Shown in pieces: positions 1 through 7,764 of a stretch of DNA of 21,382 bases. The translations under genes were made by a program, and so were the position numbers. The stretch's first letter is position 1. Every line of letters begins with the position of its first letter. The notes beneath the pieces were generated by a model. The model was not told where the DNA came from, did not search any database, and was given only the letters and a program-made list of their open reading frames with translations. This DNA comes from Flavobacteriales bacterium (GTDB lineage Bacteria > Bacteroidota > Bacteroidia > Flavobacteriales_E > Vicingaceae): positions 1 to 21,382 of the forward strand of contig JACJZB010000013.1 in NCBI GenBank assembly GCA_020635815.1, read 5' to 3'.

Positions 1-587
1 ACGTTTTCAAAATCTTTTTCAAAATCCATTAGCATTGCACTCAAAGCATTTTTATAAATGTTACCATCTTTAATGTCTCTCATGATAATAACTTTTTGCT
101 TTTTGTTCAGCACTTTTTCTCTAATTTGAGTTTTTCTATCATCAAATTCCGACAACATTTTTTTTAGTGCTGGAATCATTATCATCACCATTAGCTCATT
201 AACGAAAGCTTCGTTTTTATGAATTGCTAATAGGTTTAAAACATTTGGTAAATTATCAGCTAACTCATCTCCACAATCGTTATTGTTCTCCTTTTGCTCC
301 CTCTTCATGTTAACCAAAAACTCCCCTCTTTTGTAATCTTCTCCAAAGATTACATATCCTAAATCTAAAAAACAGATGGCTTGAATATGAAACGTTTTAC
401 CAAAAATTTCTTCTACTTCGCTTTCGCTAGAATTTTCCATAAAATCAGAAAATCTAGTAAACTCTACACCAGCCTCAGGATATTTTTCATCTAATAAGGC
501 TTGTACCTTTTTAATTCTACCTTTGGTTTCTGGCGTTGGGTAACTAAATACCTCGGCGAGTAACTTATAGTGTTCTAAATTTTTCAT
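1..587 (-). CDS. narJ: NarJ-type nitrate reductase assembly chaperone (C-terminus cut by window edge)
   Basis: The frame starts at an ATG (587-585) and stays open to base 1, giving 195 residues without a stop, so the gene is partial at its 3' end. The product is a cytoplasmic chaperone that would hold apo-NarGH for molybdenum cofactor insertion and membrane docking. The sequence begins MKNLEHYKLLAEVFSYP, which fits the helical NarJ/TorD-type start. A central block, LDLGYVIFGEDYKRGEFL (about residues 74-91), resembles the conserved NarJ segment around its YLLGERYKRG-like motif. The remainder is charged and helical, as expected for this all-alpha family. It follows narH by 88 bases, in the normal narGHJ order; narI would be expected next, outside the window. 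No Shine-Dalgarno is evident. A hairpin of degenerate heptads lies just upstream. Identification rests on the family block plus context. Confidence 0.85.
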   Translation of the reverse strand, partial: MKNLEHYKLLAEVFSYPTPETKGRIKKVQALLDEKYPEAGVEFTRFSDFMENSSESEVEEIFGKTFHIQAICFLDLGYVIFGEDYKRGEFLVNMKREQKENNNDCGDELADNLPNVLNLLAIHKNEAFVNELMVMIMIPALKKMLSEFDDRKTQIREKVLNKKQKVIIMRDIKDGNIYKNALSAMLMDFEKDFEN

Positions 588-601
588 ATTTTTCAGTTTA
601 T

Positions 602-665
602 AAAGTTTTTAAAGTCGAAAGCTTATAAAGTTGAAGCCATTAATACTTTTTACTTTAAGAACTTT
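602..665. repeat. Heptad-based inverted repeat between narH and narJ
   Basis: The left arm (602-628) and right arm (640-665) pair over about 25 positions with a few mismatches. On the plus strand the left arm carries repeated AAAGT units, and the right arm carries ACTTT at spacings of 7 and 9 bases. The structure lies wholly between the narH stop and the narJ ATG; in the mRNA its 3' edge is about 14 bases before the narJ start. There is no T-run of terminator type. It may modulate mRNA processing, stability or NarJ translation. The function is inferred; the inverted symmetry is directly visible. Confidence 0.6.
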
Positions 666-675
666 CCACTTTTAA

Positions 676-2169
676 CTAAAGCCCTCTTGCAGGTTTTTCT
701 TTAAATCCAAATCCTACACTTCCTTTATAATCACCTGTGTTTTCAAGCATTTCGATAGACTCTTCACGGTGTGCAGCTGGCACTACAAATCTTTCTTCGT
801 AAGTACATAAAGAAGTTAATCTGTAGATTGCATTTGCAACATGTTTATCGAATCCTGCTTCATTCATACATGTATTTAGTTGCTTTTCAGAAACATCACC
901 CACTGTGTCATTTCTTCTTGAAACTCTTACTGCATGTAATTTTTTGAAAACATCTACTACTTTACCTTCGTTACCAGCAGTAAATAATGATGCTAAATAA
1001 CTAATTGGCACTCTTAATTTTTCGATACCAACTAATAATGTTTCGTTAACCGAATCATAGTTTCCATCTTCTCCAACAGAAGCCATAGCTGGTAACAATG
1101 GTGGAACGTAGAATAAGTTTGGTAAAGTTCTAAATTCTGGGTGAAGTGGCAATGCAATTTTCCATTCTTTTACAAATTTGTAAACTGGAGATTTTTGTGC
1201 CGCAATAATTGTAGAATCATGAACACCATTAGCTCTAGCTGCTTTTATTACTTCTGGATCAAACGGATCTAAGTAAATTTCTAAATGTCTGTCAACTAAT
1301 TCAGAATCATCAGATGCTGCTACTTGCTCAATTCTATCTGCGTCATATAACATAACGCCCATGTATCTAATTCTTCCCACACATGAGTGGAAACAAGCTG
1401 GTGGTTGTGCTGATTCTAAACGTGGGTAACAAAGTACACACTTCTCAGACTTACCAGTACTCCAATTGTAGTATGATTTTTTGTAAGGACATGCTGTAAC
1501 ACACATTCTCCAAGCTCTACATCTTTCTTGGTTAATTAAAACCACACCGTCTTCACCTCTTTTATATAAAGCTCCTGATGGACAAGAACCTACACAGGCA
1601 GGATTTAAACAATGGTTACATATTCTTGGCAAATAGTGGAAAGTCATTCTTTCCAATTGGAACATTGCATCTTGCTCTGCAGCACTAACATTTTTAAAGT
1701 TAACATCTTGGCGAGCATAATCTGGTGTTCCTGATAAATCATCATCCCAGTTTGGTCCTGCTTGAACTTCCATCGGTTCACCAGTAACTAAAGATACTGC
1801 TCTTGCTGTTGGCTGATCATCTCCTTCTGGAGCGTCAAACAAATCTTGGTAACGGTATGCCCAAGGCTCATAATAATCATCCAATACTGGCATATTTGGA
1901 TTAGCAAAAATATTTTTTAATCCTTTTAATTTACCAGCACCTTTTAATGATACTGAATCCCCGTTTTTTTCCCATCCACCTTGATATATTTCTTGATCTT
2001 CCCATTTAGTTGGGTAACCTGTACCTGGTTTAGTTTCTACGTTATTCCACCACATGTATTCAGCACCTTTCCTGTCTGTCCATACATTTTTACATGCAAC
2101 AGAACAAGTATGACACCCGATACATTTGTCGAGGTGAAAAACCATTGATATTTGCGATCTTATATTCAT
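676..2169 (-). CDS. narH: Respiratory nitrate reductase beta subunit, iron-sulfur protein NarH
   Basis: This is the electron-transfer subunit that carries electrons from the membrane subunit to NarG through four iron-sulfur clusters. All cluster ligands are visible in 497 residues: C16, C19, C22 and C26 (CIGCHTCSVAC); C184, C187, C192 and C196; C217, W220, C223 and C227 (CRAWRMCVTAC); and C244, C247, C259 and C263. Tryptophan in place of the second Cys of the third group is the NarH hallmark associated with a 3Fe-4S cluster. The stretch WNNVETKPGTGYP and the C-terminal FVVPAAHRE also match NarH. Length is close to the E. coli protein (about 510). The ATG at 2169 puts the first cluster at the usual position. 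It sits 84 bases downstream of narG, with a heptad hairpin between them. The protein is cytoplasmic and membrane-associated in complex with NarG and NarI. Identification is secure. Confidence 0.97.
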   Translation of the reverse strand: MNIRSQISMVFHLDKCIGCHTCSVACKNVWTDRKGAEYMWWNNVETKPGTGYPTKWEDQEIYQGGWEKNGDSVSLKGAGKLKGLKNIFANPNMPVLDDYYEPWAYRYQDLFDAPEGDDQPTARAVSLVTGEPMEVQAGPNWDDDLSGTPDYARQDVNFKNVSAAEQDAMFQLERMTFHYLPRICNHCLNPACVGSCPSGALYKRGEDGVVLINQERCRAWRMCVTACPYKKSYYNWSTGKSEKCVLCYPRLESAQPPACFHSCVGRIRYMGVMLYDADRIEQVAASDDSELVDRHLEIYLDPFDPEVIKAARANGVHDSTIIAAQKSPVYKFVKEWKIALPLHPEFRTLPNLFYVPPLLPAMASVGEDGNYDSVNETLLVGIEKLRVPISYLASLFTAGNEGKVVDVFKKLHAVRVSRRNDTVGDVSEKQLNTCMNEAGFDKHVANAIYRLTSLCTYEERFVVPAAHREESIEMLENTGDYKGSVGFGFKEKPARGL

Positions 2170-2183
2170 AACTTTTTATGTTT

Positions 2184-2250
2184 AAGGTTTAAGATTTGAG
2201 GTTTGAAGTTAGGAGCTAACCTTAAACTTCGAACCTCAAACTTTGAACTT
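2184..2250. repeat. Heptad-based inverted repeat between narG and narH
   Basis: Nearly the whole narG-narH gap is an imperfect palindrome. The left arm (2184-2212) parses into 7-base units such as AAGGTTT, AAGATTT, GAGGTTT and GAAGTTA. The right arm (2218-2250) holds their reverse complements, for example CTTAAAC, TTCGAAC and CTCAAAC. The best paired core is TTTGAGGTT-GAAGTT. In the mRNA the 3' edge of the structure is about 14 bases before the narH ATG, the same distance as in the narH-narJ gap. There is no T-run, so a simple terminator is unlikely. Confidence 0.65.
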
Positions 2251-2253
2251 ATT

Positions 2254-5200
2254 TTAATATTCTACTTTTTCCATTTTACGAACTAACACGTGAGTATCAC
2301 GGTTAACACCTACAGGACCCCAATAATTGAAGTGATAAGTAAATTGTCCGTAGCCACCACACATTAAGTTTGGCTTAAGGTGAACTCTCGTAAATGAGTT
2401 ATTCATACCACCTCTTCTAGGTTCTCCTTTTTTACCTCTTCTTTCTTGAGATTTTGCAATGTTATAAGTTCTTTCAACAGCGTGATAAACAATACAAACT
2501 CCTTTAGGAATACGTGCACTAACACAAGCACGAGTTACATAAGTACCGTGGTCATTATAAACTTCCACATGGTCATTATCTTTAATTCCTAATTCTTCTG
2601 CATCTTTTTCGCTTATCCAACAAGGTTCTCCACCTCTTGATAGTGTTAACATTCTTAATGTATCACCATAAGTAGAGTGGATATGCCATTTACCGTGAGG
2701 AGTTAAACAATTTAACATTCTGGCTTTACCATCGTTAATTGTTACTCTTAAATCACCGTAAGCTTCTGGTGTTGGTGATGGTTTGTAAGTAGTCATGTGT
2801 TCACCAAATGCAATGTAAGCATCGTGGTCTAAGTAGAAGTGTTGACGACCTGTTAATGTTCTCCAAGGAACAAACATATCTACGTTATAAGTATAAGCTG
2901 CATAGGTTCTACCTTCGTGCATTAATCCTGACCAGAGTGGTGAAGAATTGTAACGTTTTGGTTGAGCTTGTAAATCTCTATACTCAATTTTGATGTCTTT
3001 GTAAGGTTTTCCTAAATCTGCAATTTCAGGAACTCCAATTTTTTCTGCCATACTTTGGTAACATCTATCAGCTAGTTTACCATTGGTTAATGTAGATAAT
3101 TGAAGTATTGCATCAATCGCTTCGATATCACCTTTTAATGATGGGTATTCAGTTCCATCATCCCATTTAGTGATTTTGTTTCTGTGACCTAACATTTCAT
3201 CATAAACATCATCACACATATAATGGTTACCGTGAGCTCCTAATCCATTTTCTGCAACACCTTTACCTAAAGAAATGAATTTATCATAAATTTTGGTGTA
3301 ATCTCTTTCTTTAAAAACAATTTTATGCATTGTTTTTCCAGGAATAGCTTCACATTCTCCTTTACTCCAATCTTGTAGATGAGTTTGACTCATTTCATCC
3401 TTAGAATCATGAGATAAAGGTTGATTAATTACATCCATCATTACATCTGGCAAGTATGTTTTAGACATATCTTGAACTTTCTTCGCTAACTCTTGGAAAA
3501 TTTGCCAATCTGTTTTAGACTCCCATACTGGAGGAATTGCTTCCGAAAGTGGATGAATAAACGAGTGCATATCTGTTGAGTTGATATCTGCTTTTTCGTA
3601 CCATGAAGCGGTAGGTAAAACGATATCAGAATAAAGTGCTGATGTATCCATACGGAAGTTAATATCAATCACTAAATCCATTTTCCCTTGTGGAGCTTTT
3701 TCAATAAACTCAATATCATGAGTTACGTCTCCAGCAACCTCATCGGCAATTTTGTTGGTGTGCGTTCCTAAATAGTGATCTAAGAAATACTCATGTCCTT
3801 TAGCTGAAGTTCCAATAGCATTACCTTTCCAAATAAACCAAACTCTTGGGAAGTTTATTTCTCTATCTGGTTCTGTAATTGCATATTTTAAATCTCCACT
3901 AACTAATTGCTTCACAATATGGTTTCTCATCTCTTCTTCTGTATTGTGTCCAGCAGCTTTTGCTTCTTTAACAATTTCGAAGTTAGATTTACTATATTGA
4001 GGGTAATATGGCATCCAACCGTTTTTAACTGACTTAACAGCCCAATCGGCAGAGTGCATATTTGCTAATTTATTATCTGGAGCAGAGTTGTATTTTTTCT
4101 GATTTCCATCATATCTCCATTGACAAGAGTTAATGTAATGCCATATAGGTCCTTGTTGTAATCTTGGAGCAGTACCCCAATCTTTAGAACTCATAATTGC
4201 CGACCATGAATCCATTGGAGCCAATTTTTCTTGTCCAACATAGTGATTCATACCTCCACCATTTTTACCATTACAACCCGTAAGCATTTGAGTCATAATA
4301 GCCGAACGGTAAATTAAGTTTTCATGGAACCAGTGGTTAATACCAGCACCAACAATTACCATACAAGCACCTTCTGTAGCTTCTGCCGTAGAAGCCCATT
4401 CTCTAGCCATTTGAACTACAGTATCTTTTCCAATACCTGTAAATATTTCTTGCCAAGCTGGCGTGTAAGCTGCTTCTTTATCGTTGTAATCGCTTGGATA
4501 ATCTCCAGCTAAACCTCTGCTAACTCCATATTGTGCCATTATAACATCATATATAGTTGTTACAGGCATTTTTTCTCCATTAACATCTGTAATGTAACGA
4601 ACTGGCACACCTCTCATGGCTTTCTTATCTAAACCAAACTCAGTAAATTCTACTTGAATAACATCGTCATGTTTATTGATAAGTGTCAATTCTGGATCGT
4701 ACTCTTTATTCGTTTCACCATCTTTAAAGTTAAGGTTCCATTTTCCTTTCTCATCTTGCCATCTAAAACCAGTAGTTCCCATCGGAACAATTAATCCACC
4801 AGTGTTAGCATCATAGTTTAAGAATTTCCAATCTCCATTCTCAGCATTTTTATGCTCGGTTATTTCGTTTGCACGAACCATTCTTCCTGGCACATATTTA
4901 TCACCTTCTTTATTTAATTTAATTAAGAAAGGGCTATCTGTAAACCTTTTGATGTAATCAATAAAGTAAGGAACTTGACGGTCAACGTGAAATTCTTTTA
5001 AGATCACATGTGTTACTGCCATCCAGAAAGCTCCATCAGAACCAGCGTGAACAGGAATCCATTGGTCAGCATGTTTTGCTACCATACTAAAGTCTGGTGC
5101 CATTACAACTGTTTTTGTTCCGTTGTGACGAGCTTCTGAGAAGAAGTGAATATCTGGTGTACGTGTCATACCTAGGTTAGCCCCCATCGACACAATAAAT

Positions 5201-5895
5201 TTAGATTTAAACCAATCTGCTGATTCACAAACATCAGTTTGTTCACCCCAAACTTCTGGGAAAGCATTTGGTAAATCACAATACCAATCGTAAAAACTAA
5301 GGTTTACAGCACCCATTAACTGTAAGTAACGAGCTCCTGAAGCGTAGCTCAACATACTTTTTGCAGGTATTGGAGCAAATCCAATAATTCTATCTGAACC
5401 GTATTTTTTTACTGTATAAATATTTGATGCTGCAATCAATTCAATTACTTCATCCCACTTAGCTCTTCTAAATCCGCCTTTACCTCTAGCCCACTGGTAT
5501 CTTTTACGTTTTTTAGGATCACTTTGTAAGTTTTCCCATGCTTTTACAGGGTCTCCTCCTGCAGCTTCTTTTTCTGCATTAAATAAATCCATTAAAGCTC
5601 CTCTCATAAGAGGATATTTTACTCTAATTGGGCTATACAAATACCATGAATAAGAAATACCTCTTTGACAACCTCTAGGCTCGTAAGGAGGAACATCTTT
5701 ATTAAATTGTGGGTAATCTACTTGTTGCATTTCCCACACTACAATACCGTCTTTTACGTGAATTGCCCATGAGCAACCACCTGTACAGTTTACACCGTGT
5801 GTACTTCGAACAACCTTATCATACTGCCATCTGTTTCGATAAAACTCTTCCCACTTTCTGGTCTTCGGTGAAATTATATCTTCAATCCAACTCAT
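2254..5895 (-). CDS. narG: Respiratory nitrate reductase alpha subunit, molybdopterin protein NarG
   Basis: This is the catalytic subunit that reduces nitrate to nitrite at a Mo-bis-MGD centre. It has 1213 residues, near the 1247 of E. coli NarG. The N-terminal FS0 iron-sulfur cluster motif is present: H33, C37, C41 and C76, with His as the first ligand (STHGVNCTGGC, then EPRGCQRG). D207 within FYDWYCDLP corresponds to the Mo-ligating Asp of NarG. The early RNRWQYDKVVRSTHGVNC block is characteristic of NarG. There is no twin-arginine signal or N-terminal hydrophobic segment, so the site should face the cytoplasm, unlike the Tat-exported archaeal-type enzymes. The gene begins 32 bases after the diheme cytochrome and precedes narH. 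Expression is probably driven from the promoter before the cytochrome gene. Identification is secure. Confidence 0.98.
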   Translation of the reverse strand: MSWIEDIISPKTRKWEEFYRNRWQYDKVVRSTHGVNCTGGCSWAIHVKDGIVVWEMQQVDYPQFNKDVPPYEPRGCQRGISYSWYLYSPIRVKYPLMRGALMDLFNAEKEAAGGDPVKAWENLQSDPKKRKRYQWARGKGGFRRAKWDEVIELIAASNIYTVKKYGSDRIIGFAPIPAKSMLSYASGARYLQLMGAVNLSFYDWYCDLPNAFPEVWGEQTDVCESADWFKSKFIVSMGANLGMTRTPDIHFFSEARHNGTKTVVMAPDFSMVAKHADQWIPVHAGSDGAFWMAVTHVILKEFHVDRQVPYFIDYIKRFTDSPFLIKLNKEGDKYVPGRMVRANEITEHKNAENGDWKFLNYDANTGGLIVPMGTTGFRWQDEKGKWNLNFKDGETNKEYDPELTLINKHDDVIQVEFTEFGLDKKAMRGVPVRYITDVNGEKMPVTTIYDVIMAQYGVSRGLAGDYPSDYNDKEAAYTPAWQEIFTGIGKDTVVQMAREWASTAEATEGACMVIVGAGINHWFHENLIYRSAIMTQMLTGCNGKNGGGMNHYVGQEKLAPMDSWSAIMSSKDWGTAPRLQQGPIWHYINSCQWRYDGNQKKYNSAPDNKLANMHSADWAVKSVKNGWMPYYPQYSKSNFEIVKEAKAAGHNTEEEMRNHIVKQLVSGDLKYAITEPDREINFPRVWFIWKGNAIGTSAKGHEYFLDHYLGTHTNKIADEVAGDVTHDIEFIEKAPQGKMDLVIDINFRMDTSALYSDIVLPTASWYEKADINSTDMHSFIHPLSEAIPPVWESKTDWQIFQELAKKVQDMSKTYLPDVMMDVINQPLSHDSKDEMSQTHLQDWSKGECEAIPGKTMHKIVFKERDYTKIYDKFISLGKGVAENGLGAHGNHYMCDDVYDEMLGHRNKITKWDDGTEYPSLKGDIEAIDAILQLSTLTNGKLADRCYQSMAEKIGVPEIADLGKPYKDIKIEYRDLQAQPKRYNSSPLWSGLMHEGRTYAAYTYNVDMFVPWRTLTGRQHFYLDHDAYIAFGEHMTTYKPSPTPEAYGDLRVTINDGKARMLNCLTPHGKWHIHSTYGDTLRMLTLSRGGEPCWISEKDAEELGIKDNDHVEVYNDHGTYVTRACVSARIPKGVCIVYHAVERTYNIAKSQERRGKKGEPRRGGMNNSFTRVHLKPNLMCGGYGQFTYHFNYWGPVGVNRDTHVLVRKMEKVEY

Positions 5896-5927
5896 AATTG
5901 TTTAGTTTAATTTATTAGTCAATATTA

Positions 5928-6833
5928 TTATTTAGAACAAGCCGATTTAATTTGGCGTTTATAAATGTCTTCTTTAACACATCTTCTTTTTCTTTCTAAG
6001 AAAAGGAAGAATATAATGATTGCGAAAGTTGCAAATGCACCTCCTCCTCCATAGATTAAAAGATTATCATTGTATGCTCTTTGATGTTGATATACATTAT
6101 CTGAAGTAGCTTTAGAAAAGAAAGCTGATAATTGGAATATCTCTTTTTCAGTTAATGCATTGTCTTTGTAAGAAGAAGCCATTGCTGGAAATGGAGGTGA
6201 ACTTAAAATTCCATTAACACCTGCTGCACCCATTCTATCATAAACATGAGTTAAATCTTTTGCTAACAAGCCACCTGCTATTAAATCATCATACTGTACA
6301 TTATGACAAGTAATACAAGCTGGACCTCCATTCTCAAGTCTTTGGTTACCTGAAAATATATGTAGCCCTGCCATTACATCCTCATCTGATGCGTTTGCTG
6401 GGTCTAAAGCTGGATCAGCAGGTACTTCTTCAACAACTTCTGCTGTAACTTCTTCAACAACCTCTTGAGGACTGTTTTCTGCAATGTAAGCTACTACTGC
6501 TTTAATTTGATCATCTTGTAGGGACTGATTTGGCATTGGATAACCATACTCTGCAATTATTGCTTTTGCATCAGCATCTTTAGCACCAAAATCTGCAGCA
6601 CCTTTCACAAAATTAACGATCCATTCTTCAGATCTTTTTTGGTTTACACCTTTCAAGTCTGGTCCAACTAATTTTCCCTTACCAATACTATGGCAAGCTG
6701 AACAGGTTTGCTTAAACAATGCCTCGCCATCTTGAGCTTGTAAGCTAAACCCATAAACTACAGCTGCAATTGCTATAGCTGTTGATTTCAATCGATTGAT
6801 TCTCATTTTTACTTGTTTGTTGATTAATATCAT
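5928..6833 (-). CDS. Membrane-anchored diheme cytochrome c, NarC-like, first gene of the nar operon
   Basis: The product is a predicted periplasmic electron carrier held by a C-terminal anchor. In the 301-residue frame, an N-terminal signal peptide precedes LQAQDG. The first heme domain has CSACH (44-48) with a likely Met ligand at M100 (YPMPNQ). An acidic, Val-rich and Pro-containing linker (about 124-145) separates it from a second domain with CITCH (173-177) and a probable Met ligand near M218. A membrane helix at about 258-279 ends in RKRR, giving an N-out, C-in topology. Position directly before narG recalls the diheme NarC of Thermus nar operons, so it may link the quinol pool or NarI to other acceptors; this is inference. 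The start is uncertain: M10 (6806) gives a more typical signal peptide (MRINRLKSTA) than the ATG at 6833, which lies inside an operator-like palindrome. Confidence 0.88.
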   Translation of the reverse strand: MILINKQVKMRINRLKSTAIAIAAVVYGFSLQAQDGEALFKQTCSACHSIGKGKLVGPDLKGVNQKRSEEWIVNFVKGAADFGAKDADAKAIIAEYGYPMPNQSLQDDQIKAVVAYIAENSPQEVVEEVTAEVVEEVPADPALDPANASDEDVMAGLHIFSGNQRLENGGPACITCHNVQYDDLIAGGLLAKDLTHVYDRMGAAGVNGILSSPPFPAMASSYKDNALTEKEIFQLSAFFSKATSDNVYQHQRAYNDNLLIYGGGGAFATFAIIIFFLFLERKRRCVKEDIYKRQIKSACSK

Positions 6834-6919
6834 TTTAGTTAATTCTTCTGTTATTTTAGCGATATCAATGTTTACCGATTATAACACTATAAAAGTCCTT
6901 CTTATTGGCAGGAATAGAA

Positions 6920-6933
6920 ATGATGTCAATCAT
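6920..6933. promoter_or_regulatory. Proximal Crp/Fnr-like operator of the nar operon
   Basis: ATGAT-GTCA-ATCAT, with perfect 5-base half-sites. The architecture matches Crp/Fnr-family sites (Fnr is TTGAT-N4-ATCAA) except for the outermost base. It lies about 90 bases upstream of the cytochrome gene's first ATG. The base sequence GACTTTTA (minus strand, 6897-6890) is centred 33 bases downstream of the site and could be a degenerate -7 box, which would place the site near -42. Operator function is inferred. Confidence 0.65.
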
Positions 6934-6941
6934 GATGAAAC

Positions 6942-6955
6942 ATGATTCTAATCAT
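6942..6955. promoter_or_regulatory. Distal Crp/Fnr-like operator of the nar operon
   Basis: ATGAT-TCTA-ATCAT lies in the centre of a longer perfect palindrome (6938-6959, arms AAACATGATT and AATCATGTTT, 2-base centre). Its centre is 22 bases from the proximal site, about two helical turns, so two dimers could bind the same DNA face. It lies between the terminator of the regulator gene and the promoter region of the nar operon. Confidence 0.7.
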
Positions 6956-6975
6956 GTTTTGAGGATTAGTAAAAC

Positions 6976-7007
6976 AAAAAAGCATCAATATATCTAAATA
7001 TTGATGC
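6976..7007 (-). terminator. Intrinsic terminator after the Crp/Fnr gene
   Basis: There is a perfect 10-bp stem, GCATCAATAT paired with ATATTGATGC, with a 6-base loop. On the minus strand it is followed directly by six T. It lies about 30 bases past the regulator's stop codon and separates the hemerythrin-moaA-regulator unit from the nar promoter. Confidence 0.85.
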
Positions 7008-7038
7008 CTATCATATCACATTTTTTTATTTAAAACTG

Positions 7039-7692
7039 TTAGATATAAGCCAATTGATTTAATAAATCAAGATTCAAAATTCGAATTGACTTGCCTTCTA
7101 CTGAAATAATTTTTTCTTTGTTTAAATCACTCAACACTCTAATTACAGTTTCGTAAGTTGTGTTAACCATACTCGCGTAATCTTTTCTGCTTATTGTGTA
7201 ACTAAGTCTTGTTGGGTCTTTCTTATCAGGTCCAAAAGCATTATAATTGGTTAATATAGCTCGTGCAACTCTATTTTTTACTTGTACGTGCATTATCTTT
7301 TCTTCAGACCTTCTTAATTCTTCTGCAAAAAACATCATTAGCTGGTAGGTAAACTCATTATTTGATTTTGCTACTATATTAAAGGTATTTATAGGTATAA
7401 AAGTAATTTCTGATTTTTCGTAGGTCATCGCCGATATAGGATAAGTCCAATCTCCTCCAAATCCTCTATGACCTAAGATATCACCATCCGAAGCTAATCT
7501 TATTAAGGTTTCCTTACCCTCTACATCACGAGATATTACTTTGACTTTTCCTTTGTTAATAATATAAAGTCCTTCTGTTTGCTCCTTCTCTTTAAAAACA
7601 TACTCGTTTGGCTCTACAACTTTTTTTATTTTGTGAAAATTGATAAACTCTTGCCATTCAGAAGAACAATACTGTTTTAAAAACGAATCCAT
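7039..7692 (-). CDS. Crp/Fnr-family transcriptional regulator without Fnr iron-sulfur cysteines
   Basis: The N-terminal cyclic-nucleotide-binding-type beta barrel (about 20-110) includes GLYIINKGKVKV and GDILGHRG. A long dimerisation helix (about 112-150) and a C-terminal winged helix-turn-helix follow. The recognition helix contains ETVIR (181-185), aligning with ETISR of Fnr: the Glu and Arg are kept, but the Ser is Ile and the residue before Glu is Tyr. The only Cys is C9, so the four-Cys oxygen-sensing cluster of Fnr is absent; a heme/NO-sensing DNR-type or another signal is possible. I chose the ATG at 7692 (217 residues). The frame extends to a TTG at 7740, which adds 16 residues lacking family character. 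It is last in the hemerythrin-moaA-regulator unit. It probably controls the ATGAT-N4-ATCAT sites nearby. Confidence 0.9.
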   Translation of the reverse strand: MDSFLKQYCSSEWQEFINFHKIKKVVEPNEYVFKEKEQTEGLYIINKGKVKVISRDVEGKETLIRLASDGDILGHRGFGGDWTYPISAMTYEKSEITFIPINTFNIVAKSNNEFTYQLMMFFAEELRRSEEKIMHVQVKNRVARAILTNYNAFGPDKKDPTRLSYTISRKDYASMVNTTYETVIRVLSDLNKEKIISVEGKSIRILNLDLLNQLAYI

Positions 7693-7764
7693 ACATTCTA
7701 ATTTATAAGGTAAAGGTACTTCTTCGAAAAAAGGTAACAAATGATATTTAGCAGGAAAATAGAA

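Noticed and set aside
2254..5895. NarG as an exported, periplasm-facing enzyme
   Set aside because: There is no twin-arginine motif or hydrophobic signal at the N-terminus, and the sequence aligns with cytoplasmic NarG from its first 20 residues.
2808..5897. Short plus-strand and alternate-frame open frames inside narG (for example 2808-2993, 3486-3668, 4324-4512, 5709-5897)
   Set aside because: They lie opposite or within a securely identified gene, show no recognisable domain, and have compositions typical of antisense frames of AT-rich coding DNA.
7693..7740. N-terminal extension of the Crp/Fnr regulator from a TTG codon
   Set aside because: There is no ribosome binding site or family similarity in the extra 16 residues; the ATG at 7692 gives a normal family length.
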